A stretch of 64,000 nt of DNA from Rubrivivax sp. (lineage in GTDB: Bacteria; Pseudomonadota; Gammaproteobacteria; Burkholderiales; Burkholderiaceae_C), in the NCBI GenBank assembly GCA_020248945.1, contig JADCGQ010000008.1:62001-126000 (forward strand), in the 5' to 3' direction. Within the stretch, counting starts at the first letter, position 1; every line of letters begins with the position of its first letter. Below the pieces are notes generated by a model. The model was given only the letters and a program-made list of their open reading frames with translations, was not told the origin of the DNA and did not search any database. The position numbers and the translations under genes are program-made. Positions 32,706-42,359 of the stretch are shown here, in pieces.

Positions 32706-33641
32706 ATGCTCGCTGCCCGCCCCACCGCGACCTGGCCTTGTCCGCGATGTGCCGCGCCGATGGCGCCGCTGCGGCCGGCGGGCCGGCAGACCACGCCGGT
32801 CGACCACTGCGCGGCCTGTGCGCTGGTGTGGTTCGACCCGCTGGAGTTCGACGGCCTCGACCGCGCCGGCTGGGTCTCGCTGCTGATGGACACGCTGGCC
32901 ACCGGCGCGCCCGAGCCAGGCCTCGGCTCGGCCGACTGGCGCTGCCCGCGATGCGACAGCGCCCTGCAGGCGCGGCCGCTGGCCGGCGCCCACGGCCGCC
33001 ACACGGCGATGGCCTGCCCGGCGGGCCACGGCCAGGCGCACGGCGTGGCGGCTTTGCTGGCCTCCCGCGGCTTGCTGCAGCCGCTGGGCCTGGCCGAGCG
33101 CCTGCTGCTGCAGCAGCGCGAAGGGGGGCTGGCCTGCATGAGCTGTGGCGCGCCGCTGTCCGCCCACGACGAGGCCTGCGGCCACTGCGGCAGCCCGCTG
33201 CTGGGCGTGGACGTTCCGCGGCTGGCGCAGGCCCTGGGCGCGACCGGCGGCAAAGCGCTTGGCGGCAAAGCGCGCGGCGACGGCCCCGAGCCCTGGCGCT
33301 GGGGCTGCCACGGCTGCGGCCGCGTGATCGATCCCAGCGCCGATGCCACCTGCCCGCAGTGCGGCTCGCCGGCGCAGGCGCCGCGCCTGGCCGACCTCGA
33401 GCCGCTGCTCGCGCAGGCCCGCCGCCGGCTCGACGACGAACAGGGCCGCGCGATGCGCGAGGCGCTGGCCGACATGAGCGACCCGGAGCGCCACCGGGTG
33501 GCTGCCGCCACCGGCCGGCCCGAGCACCGCGCGGCGTCGCAGCGAGCCGAGCGCCGCTGGTGGCAGCGCTGGGGCCTGATCGCGGCCGCCTTCGGCCTGG
33601 CGCTCGCGCTGGCCCTGTGCAGCGGCGGATGCGCCACATGA
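32706..33641 (+). CDS. Zinc-ribbon protein with C-terminal membrane anchor
   Basis: A 311-residue protein with four zinc-ribbon-like cysteine sets: CPRCAAPM with CAACALVW (TFIIB-type), CPRCDSALQ, CMSCGAPL with CGHCGSPL, and CHGCGRVI with CPQCGSP. A charged helical stretch follows, and the protein ends in one hydrophobic segment (WGLIAAAFGLALALALCSGG). The first ribbon resembles the zf-TFIIB family of unknown function. The protein is thus probably a cytoplasmic zinc or protein-interaction module tied to the inner membrane. Its stop overlaps the ATG of the next gene, another membrane protein. It is divergent from the malonate regulator. Confidence 0.75.
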   Translation: MLAARPTATWPCPRCAAPMAPLRPAGRQTTPVDHCAACALVWFDPLEFDGLDRAGWVSLLMDTLATGAPEPGLGSADWRCPRCDSALQARPLAGAHGRHTAMACPAGHGQAHGVAALLASRGLLQPLGLAERLLLQQREGGLACMSCGAPLSAHDEACGHCGSPLLGVDVPRLAQALGATGGKALGGKARGDGPEPWRWGCHGCGRVIDPSADATCPQCGSPAQAPRLADLEPLLAQARRRLDDEQGRAMREALADMSDPERHRVAAATGRPEHRAASQRAERRWWQRWGLIAAAFGLALALALCSGGCAT

Positions 33642-34531
33642 GGCGCGCTGCCATCCGCTTCGGGATCGCGCTGGCGCTGGCCCTGACCGTCGTGCTGCGG
33701 GTCGCCATCGCGGCGCCGGCGTTGCTCGAGGCCAGCCCGTCGTGGCAGGCGGTGATGGCCGTCCCGGCCGAACGTGACGGCGAGGTGGCCTTCTGGGCCA
33801 CCGACCTGCTGGCCGTTTGGGGCCGGCCCGATGCCGCGGCACGCCTGCGCCGCAGCCTTCTGCTGCGCCACCTGGAGGCTCAGGGTGCCGCGCCGCCGCC
33901 GGCCGCCACGCTGCAGCAACTGGCCGACGCGCCGGTGCCGAGCTTCGACCAGCTGCTCGCGGCGCAGCAGCGTGCCCGACAGCGCGCAGGCACGGCGGCC
34001 GCGGGCGCGCCCTGGGCCGCGGAGGCACCCCGCGACGATGGGGCCGTGGCCCTTCTGGCCGAACGCGTGGGCAACCGCCCGCCCGCCGACCTAGCCGATT
34101 TCGTGCAGCGTTGGGGCGGCTGCGTCCCACAGGGCCGGTGCCCCGAACAAGCGGCGCGCGAGCAGGCGCGGGCTGAGGCCGCGGCGTCGAAGCGCGCTGC
34201 GCGGCTGCGCGAGGAACTCGCGTCCGAGACGCGGCAGCGCGCGTCGCAGCGCAGCGCCGAGCGTCGGCAGCAGGCGATGCTCGCCGCCTTCGTGCTCGGC
34301 GGCCTGTTGCTGCACCTGCTGCTGGCGCGCTACCTCGGCCGCTGGGCCGCGAATGCGGCCACCGTGCTCACAGGCATCGGCCTGGCCGCCTGGCTGTGGC
34401 TGGCCAGCGGTCCGCAGTCGGGCTGGGGCGGGCTGGCGATGTTGATCGTCGCGGGGGCGCTGGCCTGCAGCGGTTTGCTGCTGGCGCCGCTGTACGACTG
34501 GATCCACCGCCGCTGGTTCGCGCGCCGGTGA
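33638..34531 (+). CDS. Hypothetical membrane protein paired with the zinc-ribbon protein
   Basis: A 297-residue protein: an N-terminal hydrophobic segment (FGIALALALTVVLRVAIAAP), a polar Ala-rich middle of about 180 residues with two cysteines (GGCVPQGRCPEQ), a coiled-coil-like stretch, and three hydrophobic segments at the C-terminus. ATG 33638 overlaps the previous stop (ATGA); ATG 33629 is an alternative 3 residues upstream. The layout suggests a periplasmic middle domain. No family is recognised. The overlap with the zinc-ribbon gene, and with the sigma-54 regulator start at its end (GTGA), indicates coupled expression of three genes. Confidence 0.65.
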   Translation: MRRAAIRFGIALALALTVVLRVAIAAPALLEASPSWQAVMAVPAERDGEVAFWATDLLAVWGRPDAAARLRRSLLLRHLEAQGAAPPPAATLQQLADAPVPSFDQLLAAQQRARQRAGTAAAGAPWAAEAPRDDGAVALLAERVGNRPPADLADFVQRWGGCVPQGRCPEQAAREQARAEAAASKRAARLREELASETRQRASQRSAERRQQAMLAAFVLGGLLLHLLLARYLGRWAANAATVLTGIGLAAWLWLASGPQSGWGGLAMLIVAGALACSGLLLAPLYDWIHRRWFARR

Positions 34532-36081
34532 TCGCCGGCGCCCCAGGCGCTCCCGCTACAGTGCCGCTCGCCGTGCCCACACCCTCCAACGCCCCTGTCC
34601 TGCTCGACGCCGCCCGTGCGGTGGAGCTCGCGGCGCGCAGCATGTTCCACACCTTCGCCCGCACGGCGATGGGCACGATGGTGGTCGACCGCGAGCACCG
34701 CCTGGTGTGGATCGACGATGGCTACCGCCGCTTCCTGCCCGCGCTGGGCCTCGAAGAGAGCGACTTCATCGGCCGTCGCGTCGAGGAGGTGGTGCCCAAC
34801 ACGCTGATGGGGCAGGTCGTCGACACCGGGCAGCCGGTGCTGGTGGACCTGCTCACCAACCAGGCTGGCACCTTCCTCGTGACGCGGCTGCCGCTGCGCG
34901 ACGACGCCGGCGTGGTGATCGGCGCCGTCGGCTTCGTGCTGATGGACCACCCCGAGTCGACGATGCAGCCGCTGATGGCGAAGTTCGGCGCGCTGCAGGC
35001 CGAGCTCGACAGCGCGCGCCGCCAGCTGGCCGACAAGATCGCGGCGCAGCGCCGGCCGCGCCACACCATCGCCAGCTTCATCGGCACCAGCCCGGCGGCC
35101 ATGGAGGCCAAGCGCCAGGCCCGCCGCGTGGCCATGGCCGACAGCCCGGTTCTGCTGCTGGGCGAAACGGGCACCGGCAAGGAGCTGCTCGCGCACGGCA
35201 TCCACCGCGCCAGCCGGCGCGCCGCCAAGGCGTTTGTCGGCGTCAACATCGCCGCCGTGCCCGAGGGGCTGCTGGAGGCCGAGTTCTTCGGCGTCGTGCC
35301 CGGCGCCTACACCGGGGCCGACCGCAAGGGCCGCGAGGGCAAGTTCCGCCTCGCCGACGGCGGCACGCTTTTCCTCGACGAGATCGGCGACATGCCGCTC
35401 GTGCTGCAGAGCAAGCTGCTGCGCGCGCTGCAGGAGCAGGAGATCGAGCCGCTGGGCAGCGACCGTGTGGAGCGCGTCGACGTGCGCATCATCGCCGCCA
35501 CCAGCCGCGACCTCGCCGCCATGGTGGCCGAGGGCTGTTTCCGGGCCGACCTCTTCTACCGCCTGCACGTGCTGCCGATCCGGCTGCCGCCGCTGCGCGA
35601 GCGGCTGGGCGATCTCGAAGCCCTGGTCGAGGCGCTGATCGAAGACATCGCGCGGCGCAGCGGCCTGCCGGCGCGCAGCGTCAGCCCCGAGGCGCTGGCG
35701 CTGCTGGCGCGGCGTGTGTGGCCGGGCAACATCCGCGAACTGCGCAACGTGCTGGAGCAGGCGGCGCTGATGACCGACGACCTGGTGCTCGAGCCCTGGC
35801 ACTTCGGGGTCGACGAGGTGGGCGCGCCAGCATTGCCGCAGCCCCTGCCCGCACCGGCCCCGGCCCCGGCCCCGGCCCCGGCCGCCCGCCGCGAGGGCGC
35901 ACCGCCCGCGCTGCTGCGCCCGCTGGGCGACCAGGTGGCCGAGATCGAACGGCAGGCCATCCGCACGGCGCTGATGGCCACCAGCGGCAACCGCATGGCG
36001 GCGGCGAAGCTGCTGAAGATGTCGCGCGCCGCGCTGTACGAGCGGCTGGCGCGCTGGCCCGAGCTCAGCCTGCCGCGCTAG
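34528..36081 (+). CDS. Sigma-54-dependent activator with PAS-type sensor domain
   Basis: A 517-residue enhancer-binding protein. Residues about 35-150 form a PAS-like sensor (MGTMVVDREHRLVWIDDGYR). The AAA+ core has Walker A GETGTGKE (residues 212-219), the sigma-54 loop GAYTGA (259-264, Tyr in place of the usual Phe), Walker B GTLFLDEIGD, and RLHVLPIRLPPLRER. A Fis-type helix-turn-helix (GNRMAAAKLLKMSRAALYER) closes the protein after an Ala-Pro linker. It should activate sigma-54 promoters in response to a small ligand. A candidate promoter lies at 37495-37510, ahead of the ABC importer. GTG 34528 overlaps the preceding stop; later GTGs are possible starts. Confidence 0.9.
   Translation: MIAGAPGAPATVPLAVPTPSNAPVLLDAARAVELAARSMFHTFARTAMGTMVVDREHRLVWIDDGYRRFLPALGLEESDFIGRRVEEVVPNTLMGQVVDTGQPVLVDLLTNQAGTFLVTRLPLRDDAGVVIGAVGFVLMDHPESTMQPLMAKFGALQAELDSARRQLADKIAAQRRPRHTIASFIGTSPAAMEAKRQARRVAMADSPVLLLGETGTGKELLAHGIHRASRRAAKAFVGVNIAAVPEGLLEAEFFGVVPGAYTGADRKGREGKFRLADGGTLFLDEIGDMPLVLQSKLLRALQEQEIEPLGSDRVERVDVRIIAATSRDLAAMVAEGCFRADLFYRLHVLPIRLPPLRERLGDLEALVEALIEDIARRSGLPARSVSPEALALLARRVWPGNIRELRNVLEQAALMTDDLVLEPWHFGVDEVGAPALPQPLPAPAPAPAPAPAARREGAPPALLRPLGDQVAEIERQAIRTALMATSGNRMAAAKLLKMSRAALYERLARWPELSLPR
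35854..35883 (+). repeat. Five tandem copies of CCGGCC in the sigma-54 activator linker
   Basis: Five perfect 6-base repeats encode an Ala-Pro run between the AAA+ and helix-turn-helix domains. The number of units could change by slippage in steps of two residues without breaking the frame, altering linker length. Confidence 0.85.
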
Positions 36082-36112
36082 CCGGCCAGCGCGTGGCGTC
36101 TGCGCCGCGCGC

Positions 36113-37333
36113 TCAGCCGCTCTTGCCGATGACCGCCTGCATGCGCGCCAGCCGCGGCGCCACCATCGGCACTGTCAGCATGGTGCTGGCCACGGCCATC
36201 AGCAGCAGCGCGGTAAAGGTGTCGGCGGTGATCACGCCGCGGTCGAGCAGCACGTTCGAGAAGATGATCATGATCAGCGCCTTGGTCTGCAGCAGCCAGC
36301 CCACGAGCGTGGCCTCGCCCGGCGCCCAGCCGAGCAGGCGCCCGGCGAGGTGCACGCCCGCCAGCTTGCCCGCCACCGCCGCCACCAGCAGCGCCGCGGC
36401 CACGGCGAACACGGCTGCGCCGCCCACGCCCCACTCGGTGCGCAAGCCGGTGGAGAGAAAGAACACCGGCATCAGCACCAGCAGCACGTGGTGGCGCAGC
36501 ATGTCGGTCTGGCGCTGGTCGAACCACTCACCGTCGAGCACCGCGCCGGCGAGGAAGGCGCCCACCATGAAGTGCAGGCCGCACCAATCGGCCCCCAGCG
36601 ACGTGACGGCCAGCCACACCAGCGCCACGGCCCAGCGGTCGCGCTCCACCAGCCGCGGCATCCAGCGCCGCAGCAACCAGGCCAGCAGCGCAAAGGCCGC
36701 CAGGAACAGCGCCTGGCGGCCGATGCGCACCCAGTCCAGCAGGATGGCCGCCAGCACGGCCCAGATGGCGATGTCGTCCAGGCTCGCGTAGCGCAGGATG
36801 CGCTGGCCCAGCGGCTGGCGCAGGATCTGCATCTTGTCCATCAGCAGGATCAGGATGGGCAGCGCCGTCACCGCTGCGGCCATGCCGATGCCCAGCACGA
36901 ACTGCCAGTTCGCCGCGCGCGGCCCCACCCAGCCCGCACCTCCCACCGCCAGCACCGCCAGCGCCACGCCGCTGCCCAGCAGCATGGGTACCACCATCGC
37001 CAGGCCGGCGGTGAGCGCGGTCTCGCCGCGGTGCTTCCAGGCTTGGCGAAGATCGAGTTCGAGCCCGGCGATGAACACGAACAACATCACCGCCCACCAG
37101 GCCAGGCCGTTGAGGCTCTGCACCACGGCCGGCATGAAGACGGCGCGGTAGACCTCGGGAAAGGCGGCGCCGAAGAGGCCAGGCCCGAGCAGGATGCCGG
37201 TGACGATCTGCACCACCACCAGCGGCGCCCAGTAGTCGGTTCGGCCCAGCCGCCAGATGGCGTAGGGCAACGCGAAGATCACGGCCATCGCGACCAGGAA
37301 CAGCTCGACGGTGGACAAGGCAGGTACGGGCAT
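36113..37333 (-). CDS. Cation:proton antiporter (CPA2/KefB-like, membrane domain only)
   Basis: A 406-residue polytopic protein of the Na+/H+ exchanger CPA2 family. It has about a dozen hydrophobic segments, with the early VQIVTGILLGPGLFG, FVFIAGLELDLRQAWKHRGE, the discontinuous-helix region with YASLDDIAIWAVLAA (acidic pair of the ion site), and FFLSTGLRTEWG. It lacks the cytoplasmic TrkA-N domain of KefB/KefC, so it is not glutathione-gated in that way. Ion specificity (Na+ or K+) cannot be read. It is transcribed towards the sigma-54 activator and away from the ABC importer. Confidence 0.9.
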   Translation of the reverse strand: MPVPALSTVELFLVAMAVIFALPYAIWRLGRTDYWAPLVVVQIVTGILLGPGLFGAAFPEVYRAVFMPAVVQSLNGLAWWAVMLFVFIAGLELDLRQAWKHRGETALTAGLAMVVPMLLGSGVALAVLAVGGAGWVGPRAANWQFVLGIGMAAAVTALPILILLMDKMQILRQPLGQRILRYASLDDIAIWAVLAAILLDWVRIGRQALFLAAFALLAWLLRRWMPRLVERDRWAVALVWLAVTSLGADWCGLHFMVGAFLAGAVLDGEWFDQRQTDMLRHHVLLVLMPVFFLSTGLRTEWGVGGAAVFAVAAALLVAAVAGKLAGVHLAGRLLGWAPGEATLVGWLLQTKALIMIIFSNVLLDRGVITADTFTALLLMAVASTMLTVPMVAPRLARMQAVIGKSG

Positions 37334-37494
37334 GGCGGGCGCGATTGTGAGGGCGCGTCAGCGATCGGCCTGAATGTCTGCGAATCAAACACACGTCCGA
37401 CTTAAAGGCAGTCCTTGCGCGTGACTGTCCAGCGAACAAGCAGAAGAACGCCAGGAATGCACCAAAAACGCGGGAAAACCCGGCCGCAGCGCAC

Positions 37495-37510
37495 CGGCAT
37501 GGCGCTTGCG
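37495..37510 (+). promoter_or_regulatory. Possible sigma-54 (-24/-12) promoter of the ABC importer operon
   Basis: CGGCATGGCGCTTGCG carries GG at 37496-37497 and GC at 37508-37509 with exactly 10 bases between, plus TTGC at the -12 element, against the consensus TGGCAYGN4TTGCW. Transcription would start near 37521, leaving a short leader with AAGGAG before the ATG at 37541. The 207-base gap also holds CGGGAAAACCCG (37471-37482). A sigma-54 activator gene lies 1.4 kb upstream. Confidence 0.35.
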
Positions 37511-37540
37511 ATGAAGCTGCATCACACAAGGAGACACCCC

Positions 37541-38740
37541 ATGCAGCGCCGCACCCTGGTCGCCCTGTCCACCCTGGCCCTGGCGGCCACGCTCGCCGGC
37601 CCGGCCGCCGCCCAGGCCGGGAAGGACGTCAAGATTGCTCTGCTCACCGGCAAGACCGGCCCGCTGGAGGCCTACGCCAAGCAGACCGTCGTCGGCTTCA
37701 TGATGGGCCTTGAGTACGCCACCGGCGGCACCATGGCGGTGGCCGGCCGCAAGATCGTCATCATCGAGAAAGACGACCAGGGCAAGCCCGACATCGGCAA
37801 GGCGCAGCTCGCCGCGGCCTACGCCGACGACAAGGTCGACATCGCCGTCGGCACCACCGGCAGCCCGGTGGCGCTGGCCATGCTGCCGGTGGCCGAGGAG
37901 TACAAGAAGATCCTGCTGGTGGAGCCGGCGGTGGCCGACAGCATCACCGGCGACAAGTGGAACCGCTACATCTTCCGCACCGGCCGCAACTCGAGCCAAG
38001 ATGCGGCGGCCAACGCCGCGGCGCTGGACCAGCCGGGCAACGTGATCGCCGTGCTGGCCAACGACAACGCCTTCGGTCGCGACGCGGTGAAGGCCAGCAA
38101 GGACTTCATCAAGAAGGCCAAGATCGTCCACGAGGAGTACCTGCCCGTGGGCACGACGGACTTCACCGCCGGCCTGCAGCGCATCGTCGACCGGCTGAAG
38201 GACCAGCCGGGCAACAAGTACGTCAGCGTGGTGTGGTCGGGCTCGCCGACGCCGTTCAGCAAGATCGCCGACCTCGAGCTCGACAAGCGCTTCGGCATCA
38301 AGCTGGCCACCGGCGGCAACATCCTGCCGGCCATGGTGGCCTACAAGCAGTTCGCCGGCATGGAAGGTGCGCTGTACTACTACTTCGGCATCCCGAAGAA
38401 CAAGGTCAACGAGTGGCTCGTGGCCAACCACTACCGCGTGCACAAGGCACCGCCGGACTTCTTCACCGCCGGCGGCATGAGCGCGGCCATCGCCGTCGTC
38501 GAGGCGCTGAAGAAGACCAAGGGCGACACCGCCACCGAGAAGCTGATCGCCACGATGGAAGGCATGAGCTTCGAGACGCCCAAGGGCACGATGACCTTCC
38601 GCAAGGAGGATCACCAGGCGATGCAGGACATGTACCACTTCCGCATCAAGAACGACCCGGCCTTCGCCTGGGGCGTGCCGGAGCTGGTGCGCGTGATTCC
38701 GGCGGCCGAGCTGAACATCCCCATCCGCAACAAGCGCTGA
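37541..38740 (+). CDS. Branched-chain amino acid-type ABC transporter substrate-binding protein
   Basis: Periplasmic receptor of the LivK/type-I fold family; 399 residues. A signal peptide (MQRRTLVALSTLALAATLAG then AAAQA) precedes DVKIALLTGKTGPLEAYAKQ. The two lobes include IAVGTTGSPVALAMLPVAEE, FRTGRNSSQDAAANAAAL and VLANDNAFGRDAVKASKDF. Members of this family bind many ligands besides leucine, including aromatic acids, amides and urea, so the substrate is left open. ATG 37541 is preceded by AAGGAG and begins at the leader. It is the first gene of a five-gene importer operon whose ATPases and permeases follow directly. Confidence 0.93.
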   Translation: MQRRTLVALSTLALAATLAGPAAAQAGKDVKIALLTGKTGPLEAYAKQTVVGFMMGLEYATGGTMAVAGRKIVIIEKDDQGKPDIGKAQLAAAYADDKVDIAVGTTGSPVALAMLPVAEEYKKILLVEPAVADSITGDKWNRYIFRTGRNSSQDAAANAAALDQPGNVIAVLANDNAFGRDAVKASKDFIKKAKIVHEEYLPVGTTDFTAGLQRIVDRLKDQPGNKYVSVVWSGSPTPFSKIADLELDKRFGIKLATGGNILPAMVAYKQFAGMEGALYYYFGIPKNKVNEWLVANHYRVHKAPPDFFTAGGMSAAIAVVEALKKTKGDTATEKLIATMEGMSFETPKGTMTFRKEDHQAMQDMYHFRIKNDPAFAWGVPELVRVIPAAELNIPIRNKR

Positions 38741-38756
38741 GCCCGCGGGCCGTCCC

Positions 38757-39520
38757 GTGCTCGAGACGCAGGACCTCACCATCCGCTTCGGCGGCCACGT
38801 GGCGGTGGACCATGTGTCGTGCCGCTTCGAGGCCGGCACGCTGACGGCCATCGTCGGGCCCAACGGCGCGGGCAAGACGACCTACTTCAACCTGATCTCG
38901 GGCCAGCTGCCGGCCAGCGAGGGCCGCGTGCGGCTGGACGGCGAGGACCTCACCACGCTGCCTGCGGCGGTGCGCACGCGCCGCGGCCTGGGCCGTGCGT
39001 TCCAGCTCACGCAGCTGTTCCCCAACCTCACGGTGCACGAGAACGTGCGCCTGGCGGTGCAGGCGCGGGACAGTGGCCGGCGCGGAACCGGCCTGGACTT
39101 CTGGCGCATCTGGAGCGACCACAAGGCCTGGATCGACAAGGCCCACCGCCTGCTGGAGCAGGTGCGCCTGGCGGCCAAGGCGCAGCAGCCGGCGAGCAGC
39201 CTGCCGCACGGCGACCAGCGCAAGCTCGAGGTGGCGCTGCTGATGGCGCTGGACCCCAAGGTCTACCTGTTCGACGAGCCCACCGCCGGCATGAGCGCGG
39301 CCGAGGTGCCGGTGGTGCTGGACCTGATCCGCGCGCTGAAGGCGCGGCGCGACATCGCCATCCTGCTGGTGGAGCACAAGATGGACGTGGTGCGCGAGCT
39401 GGCCGACCGCATCGTTGTGCTGCACAACGGCCGCCTCGTCGCCGACGGCGAGCCTGCAGCGGTGATCGCGTCGCCCATCGTGCAGCAAGCCTATCTCGGC
39501 ATGGCTGCGGAAGAGCCCGC

Positions 39521-39524
<4 letters not shown>
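38757..39524 (+). CDS. livG: ABC transporter ATP-binding protein, LivG type
   Basis: A 255-residue cytoplasmic ATPase. Walker A is GPNGAGKTT, the signature region reads SLPHGDQRKLEVALLMALD (LivG-type variant of LSGGQ), Walker B is VYLFDEPTAGMS, followed by LLVEHKMDVV with the switch histidine. The tail SPIVQQAYLGM is characteristic of LivG. It starts with GTG at 38757, 16 bases after the receptor gene, and overlaps livF by ATGA. It works with LivF on the LivH/LivM channel. Confidence 0.94.
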
Positions 39525-40254
<730 letters not shown>

Positions 40255-40258
<4 letters not shown>

Positions 40259-41277
40259 ACACCGTCGTGGCACCGACGCCCGGCGCGGCGGCGGCCATCC
40301 CGAAAGCGCGCTTCGACTGGATCCCGGTCGGTCTGCTCGTGGCGGTGATGCTGCTGGCACTGCCGGCCGTGGGCAGCGGCAGCAGCTGGCTCACGCTCAC
40401 GGTGGCCGGCCTGGCGATGGGCTTCATCATCTTCATCATCGCCTCGGGCCTGACGCTGGTCTTCGGCCTGATGGACGTGCTGAACTTCGGGCACGGCCTG
40501 TTCATCGCCATTGGGGCCTTCATGGCCACCACGGTGATGGGCGGCATGGCCACCTTCGCCGACACTGGCGTGCTGCAGGCGCTGTTGGCGATCTTCTGCG
40601 CCATGCTGGTGGCCATGTCGGTGGCCGGCGCGCTGGGCCTGGCCTTCGAACGCGTGATCGTGCGCCCCGTGTACGGCCTGCACCTGAAGCAGATCCTCAT
40701 CACGATGGGCGGCATGATCGTCGGCGAGGAGCTGATCAAGGTGGTCTGGGGGCCGCTGCAGATCGCGCTGCCGCTGCCGGAGCCCTTGCGCGGGGCGTTC
40801 ATCATCGGCGAGGCCGCGATCGAGAAGTACCGCGTGTTGGCCAGCGTCATCGGCGCCGTCGTCTTCGGCCTGCTGGCCTGGACGCTGGCACGCACGAAGA
40901 TCGGCCTGCTCATCCGCGCCGGCGTGCAGGACCGCGAGATGGTGGAGAGCCTCGGCTACCGCATCCAGCGCCTGTTCGTCGGCGTGTTCGTGGCCGGCTC
41001 GGCGCTGGCCGGCCTGGGCGGCGTGATGTGGGGCCTGTACCAGCAGGCCGTGTCGCCGCAGATCGGCGCGCAGGTCAACGTGCTGATCTTCATCGTCATC
41101 ATCATCGGCGGCCTGGGCTCGACGCTGGGCTGCTTCATCGGCGCGCTGCTGGTGGGGCTGATGGCCAACTACACCGGCTTCCTGGCGCCGAAGGTGGCCC
41201 TCTTCTCCAACATCGCGCTGATGGTGGCCATCCTGGTGTGGCGGCCGCAGGGCCTGTACCCGGTGACGAACCGATGA
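40255..41277 (+). CDS. livH: ABC transporter permease, LivH type
   Basis: A 340-residue inner-membrane permease. FIIFIIASGLTLVFGLMDVL followed by NFGHGLFIAIGAF is the LivH hallmark, and LGSTLGCFIGALLVGLMANY occurs near the C-terminus. There is a 30-residue polar N-terminal extension. It forms the channel with LivM. Start and stop both overlap neighbouring genes (ATGA). Confidence 0.93.
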
Positions 41278-42359
41278 TCGGCCGGCTCTTGTCACACGAC
41301 CTGCCGCGCAGCCGCTGGCTGGCGGCGGCGCTGATCGTCGTCGTGCTGGCGCTTCTCCTGGCGCCGTTCCTGTTCCCCGGCGCCAAGGCGCTGTCGGTGG
41401 CGGCCAAGGCGCTGGTGTTCATCCTGCTGGTGGCCAGCTTCGACCTGCTGCTCGGCTACACCGGCATCGTCAGCTTCGCGCACACCATGTTCTTCGGCAT
41501 CGGCGCGTATGGCGTGGCCATCGCCAGCACGGCGATGGGTCCGGGCGCGGGGCCGGTGCTGGTGGGCACGGCGGCGGCGCTCGTCGTGTCGCTGGCGCTG
41601 TCGCTGGTGGTGGGCCTGTTCTCGCTGCGTGTGAAGGCGATCTTCTTCGCGATGATCACGCTGGCCGTGGCCAGCGCCTTCCAGACCCTGGCCTCGCAGT
41701 TGAGCGACTTCACCGGCGGCGAAGACGGCCTGAGCTTCAAGGTGCCCGAGCTGCTGAGCCCGGCCTTCGAGCTGTTCGGCGGCGCCGAGCTGCTGGGCCG
41801 CGTCGTCGACGGCCGTGTGATCACCTACTACGGGCTGTTCGGCGCCGTGGCGCTGCTGTTCCTGGCGCTGCTGCGCATCGTGAACTCGCCCTTCGGGCGC
41901 GTGCTGCAGGCCATCCGCGAGAACGACTTCCGCGCCGAGGCGCTGGGCTTCCGCACCGTCGTCTACCGCACGGCCAGCAACGTCATCTCGGCGCTGTTCG
42001 CCACGCTCGCCGGCGCGCTGCTGGCGCTGTGGCTGCGATACGTGGGGCCGGACACGACGCTGTCGTTCGAGATCATGCTGGACATCCTGCTCATCGTCGT
42101 CATCGGCGGCATGGGCACGATGTACGGGGCGGTCGTGGGCGCGGCGCTCTTCGTGCTGGCGCAGAACTACCTGCAGGACCTGCTGAAGTGGCTGTCGGCC
42201 GACGGCGGCGCCTTCGCGGGCATCCCGGTGCTGTCGCAGCTGGTGTCGCCCGATCGCTGGCTGCTGTGGCTGGGCGTGCTGTTCGTGCTGTCGGTCTACC
42301 ACTTCCCCACCGGCATCGTGGGGCGGCTGCGTGCGGCGGCAACCAAGGGGCGGCGATGA
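41274..42359 (+). CDS. livM: ABC transporter permease, LivM type
   Basis: A 361-residue permease. SFDLLLGYTGIVSFAHTMFF is the LivM signature; the cytoplasmic coupling loop is RIVNSPFGRVLQAIRENDFR with EALGF after it, and LLIVVIGGMGTMYGAVVGAA follows. It completes a full importer: receptor, two ATPases, two permeases. It overlaps livH and the downstream hydrolase gene by ATGA, suggesting that the hydrolase acts on the imported compound. Confidence 0.93.
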   Translation: MIGRLLSHDLPRSRWLAAALIVVVLALLLAPFLFPGAKALSVAAKALVFILLVASFDLLLGYTGIVSFAHTMFFGIGAYGVAIASTAMGPGAGPVLVGTAAALVVSLALSLVVGLFSLRVKAIFFAMITLAVASAFQTLASQLSDFTGGEDGLSFKVPELLSPAFELFGGAELLGRVVDGRVITYYGLFGAVALLFLALLRIVNSPFGRVLQAIRENDFRAEALGFRTVVYRTASNVISALFATLAGALLALWLRYVGPDTTLSFEIMLDILLIVVIGGMGTMYGAVVGAALFVLAQNYLQDLLKWLSADGGAFAGIPVLSQLVSPDRWLLWLGVLFVLSVYHFPTGIVGRLRAAATKGRR

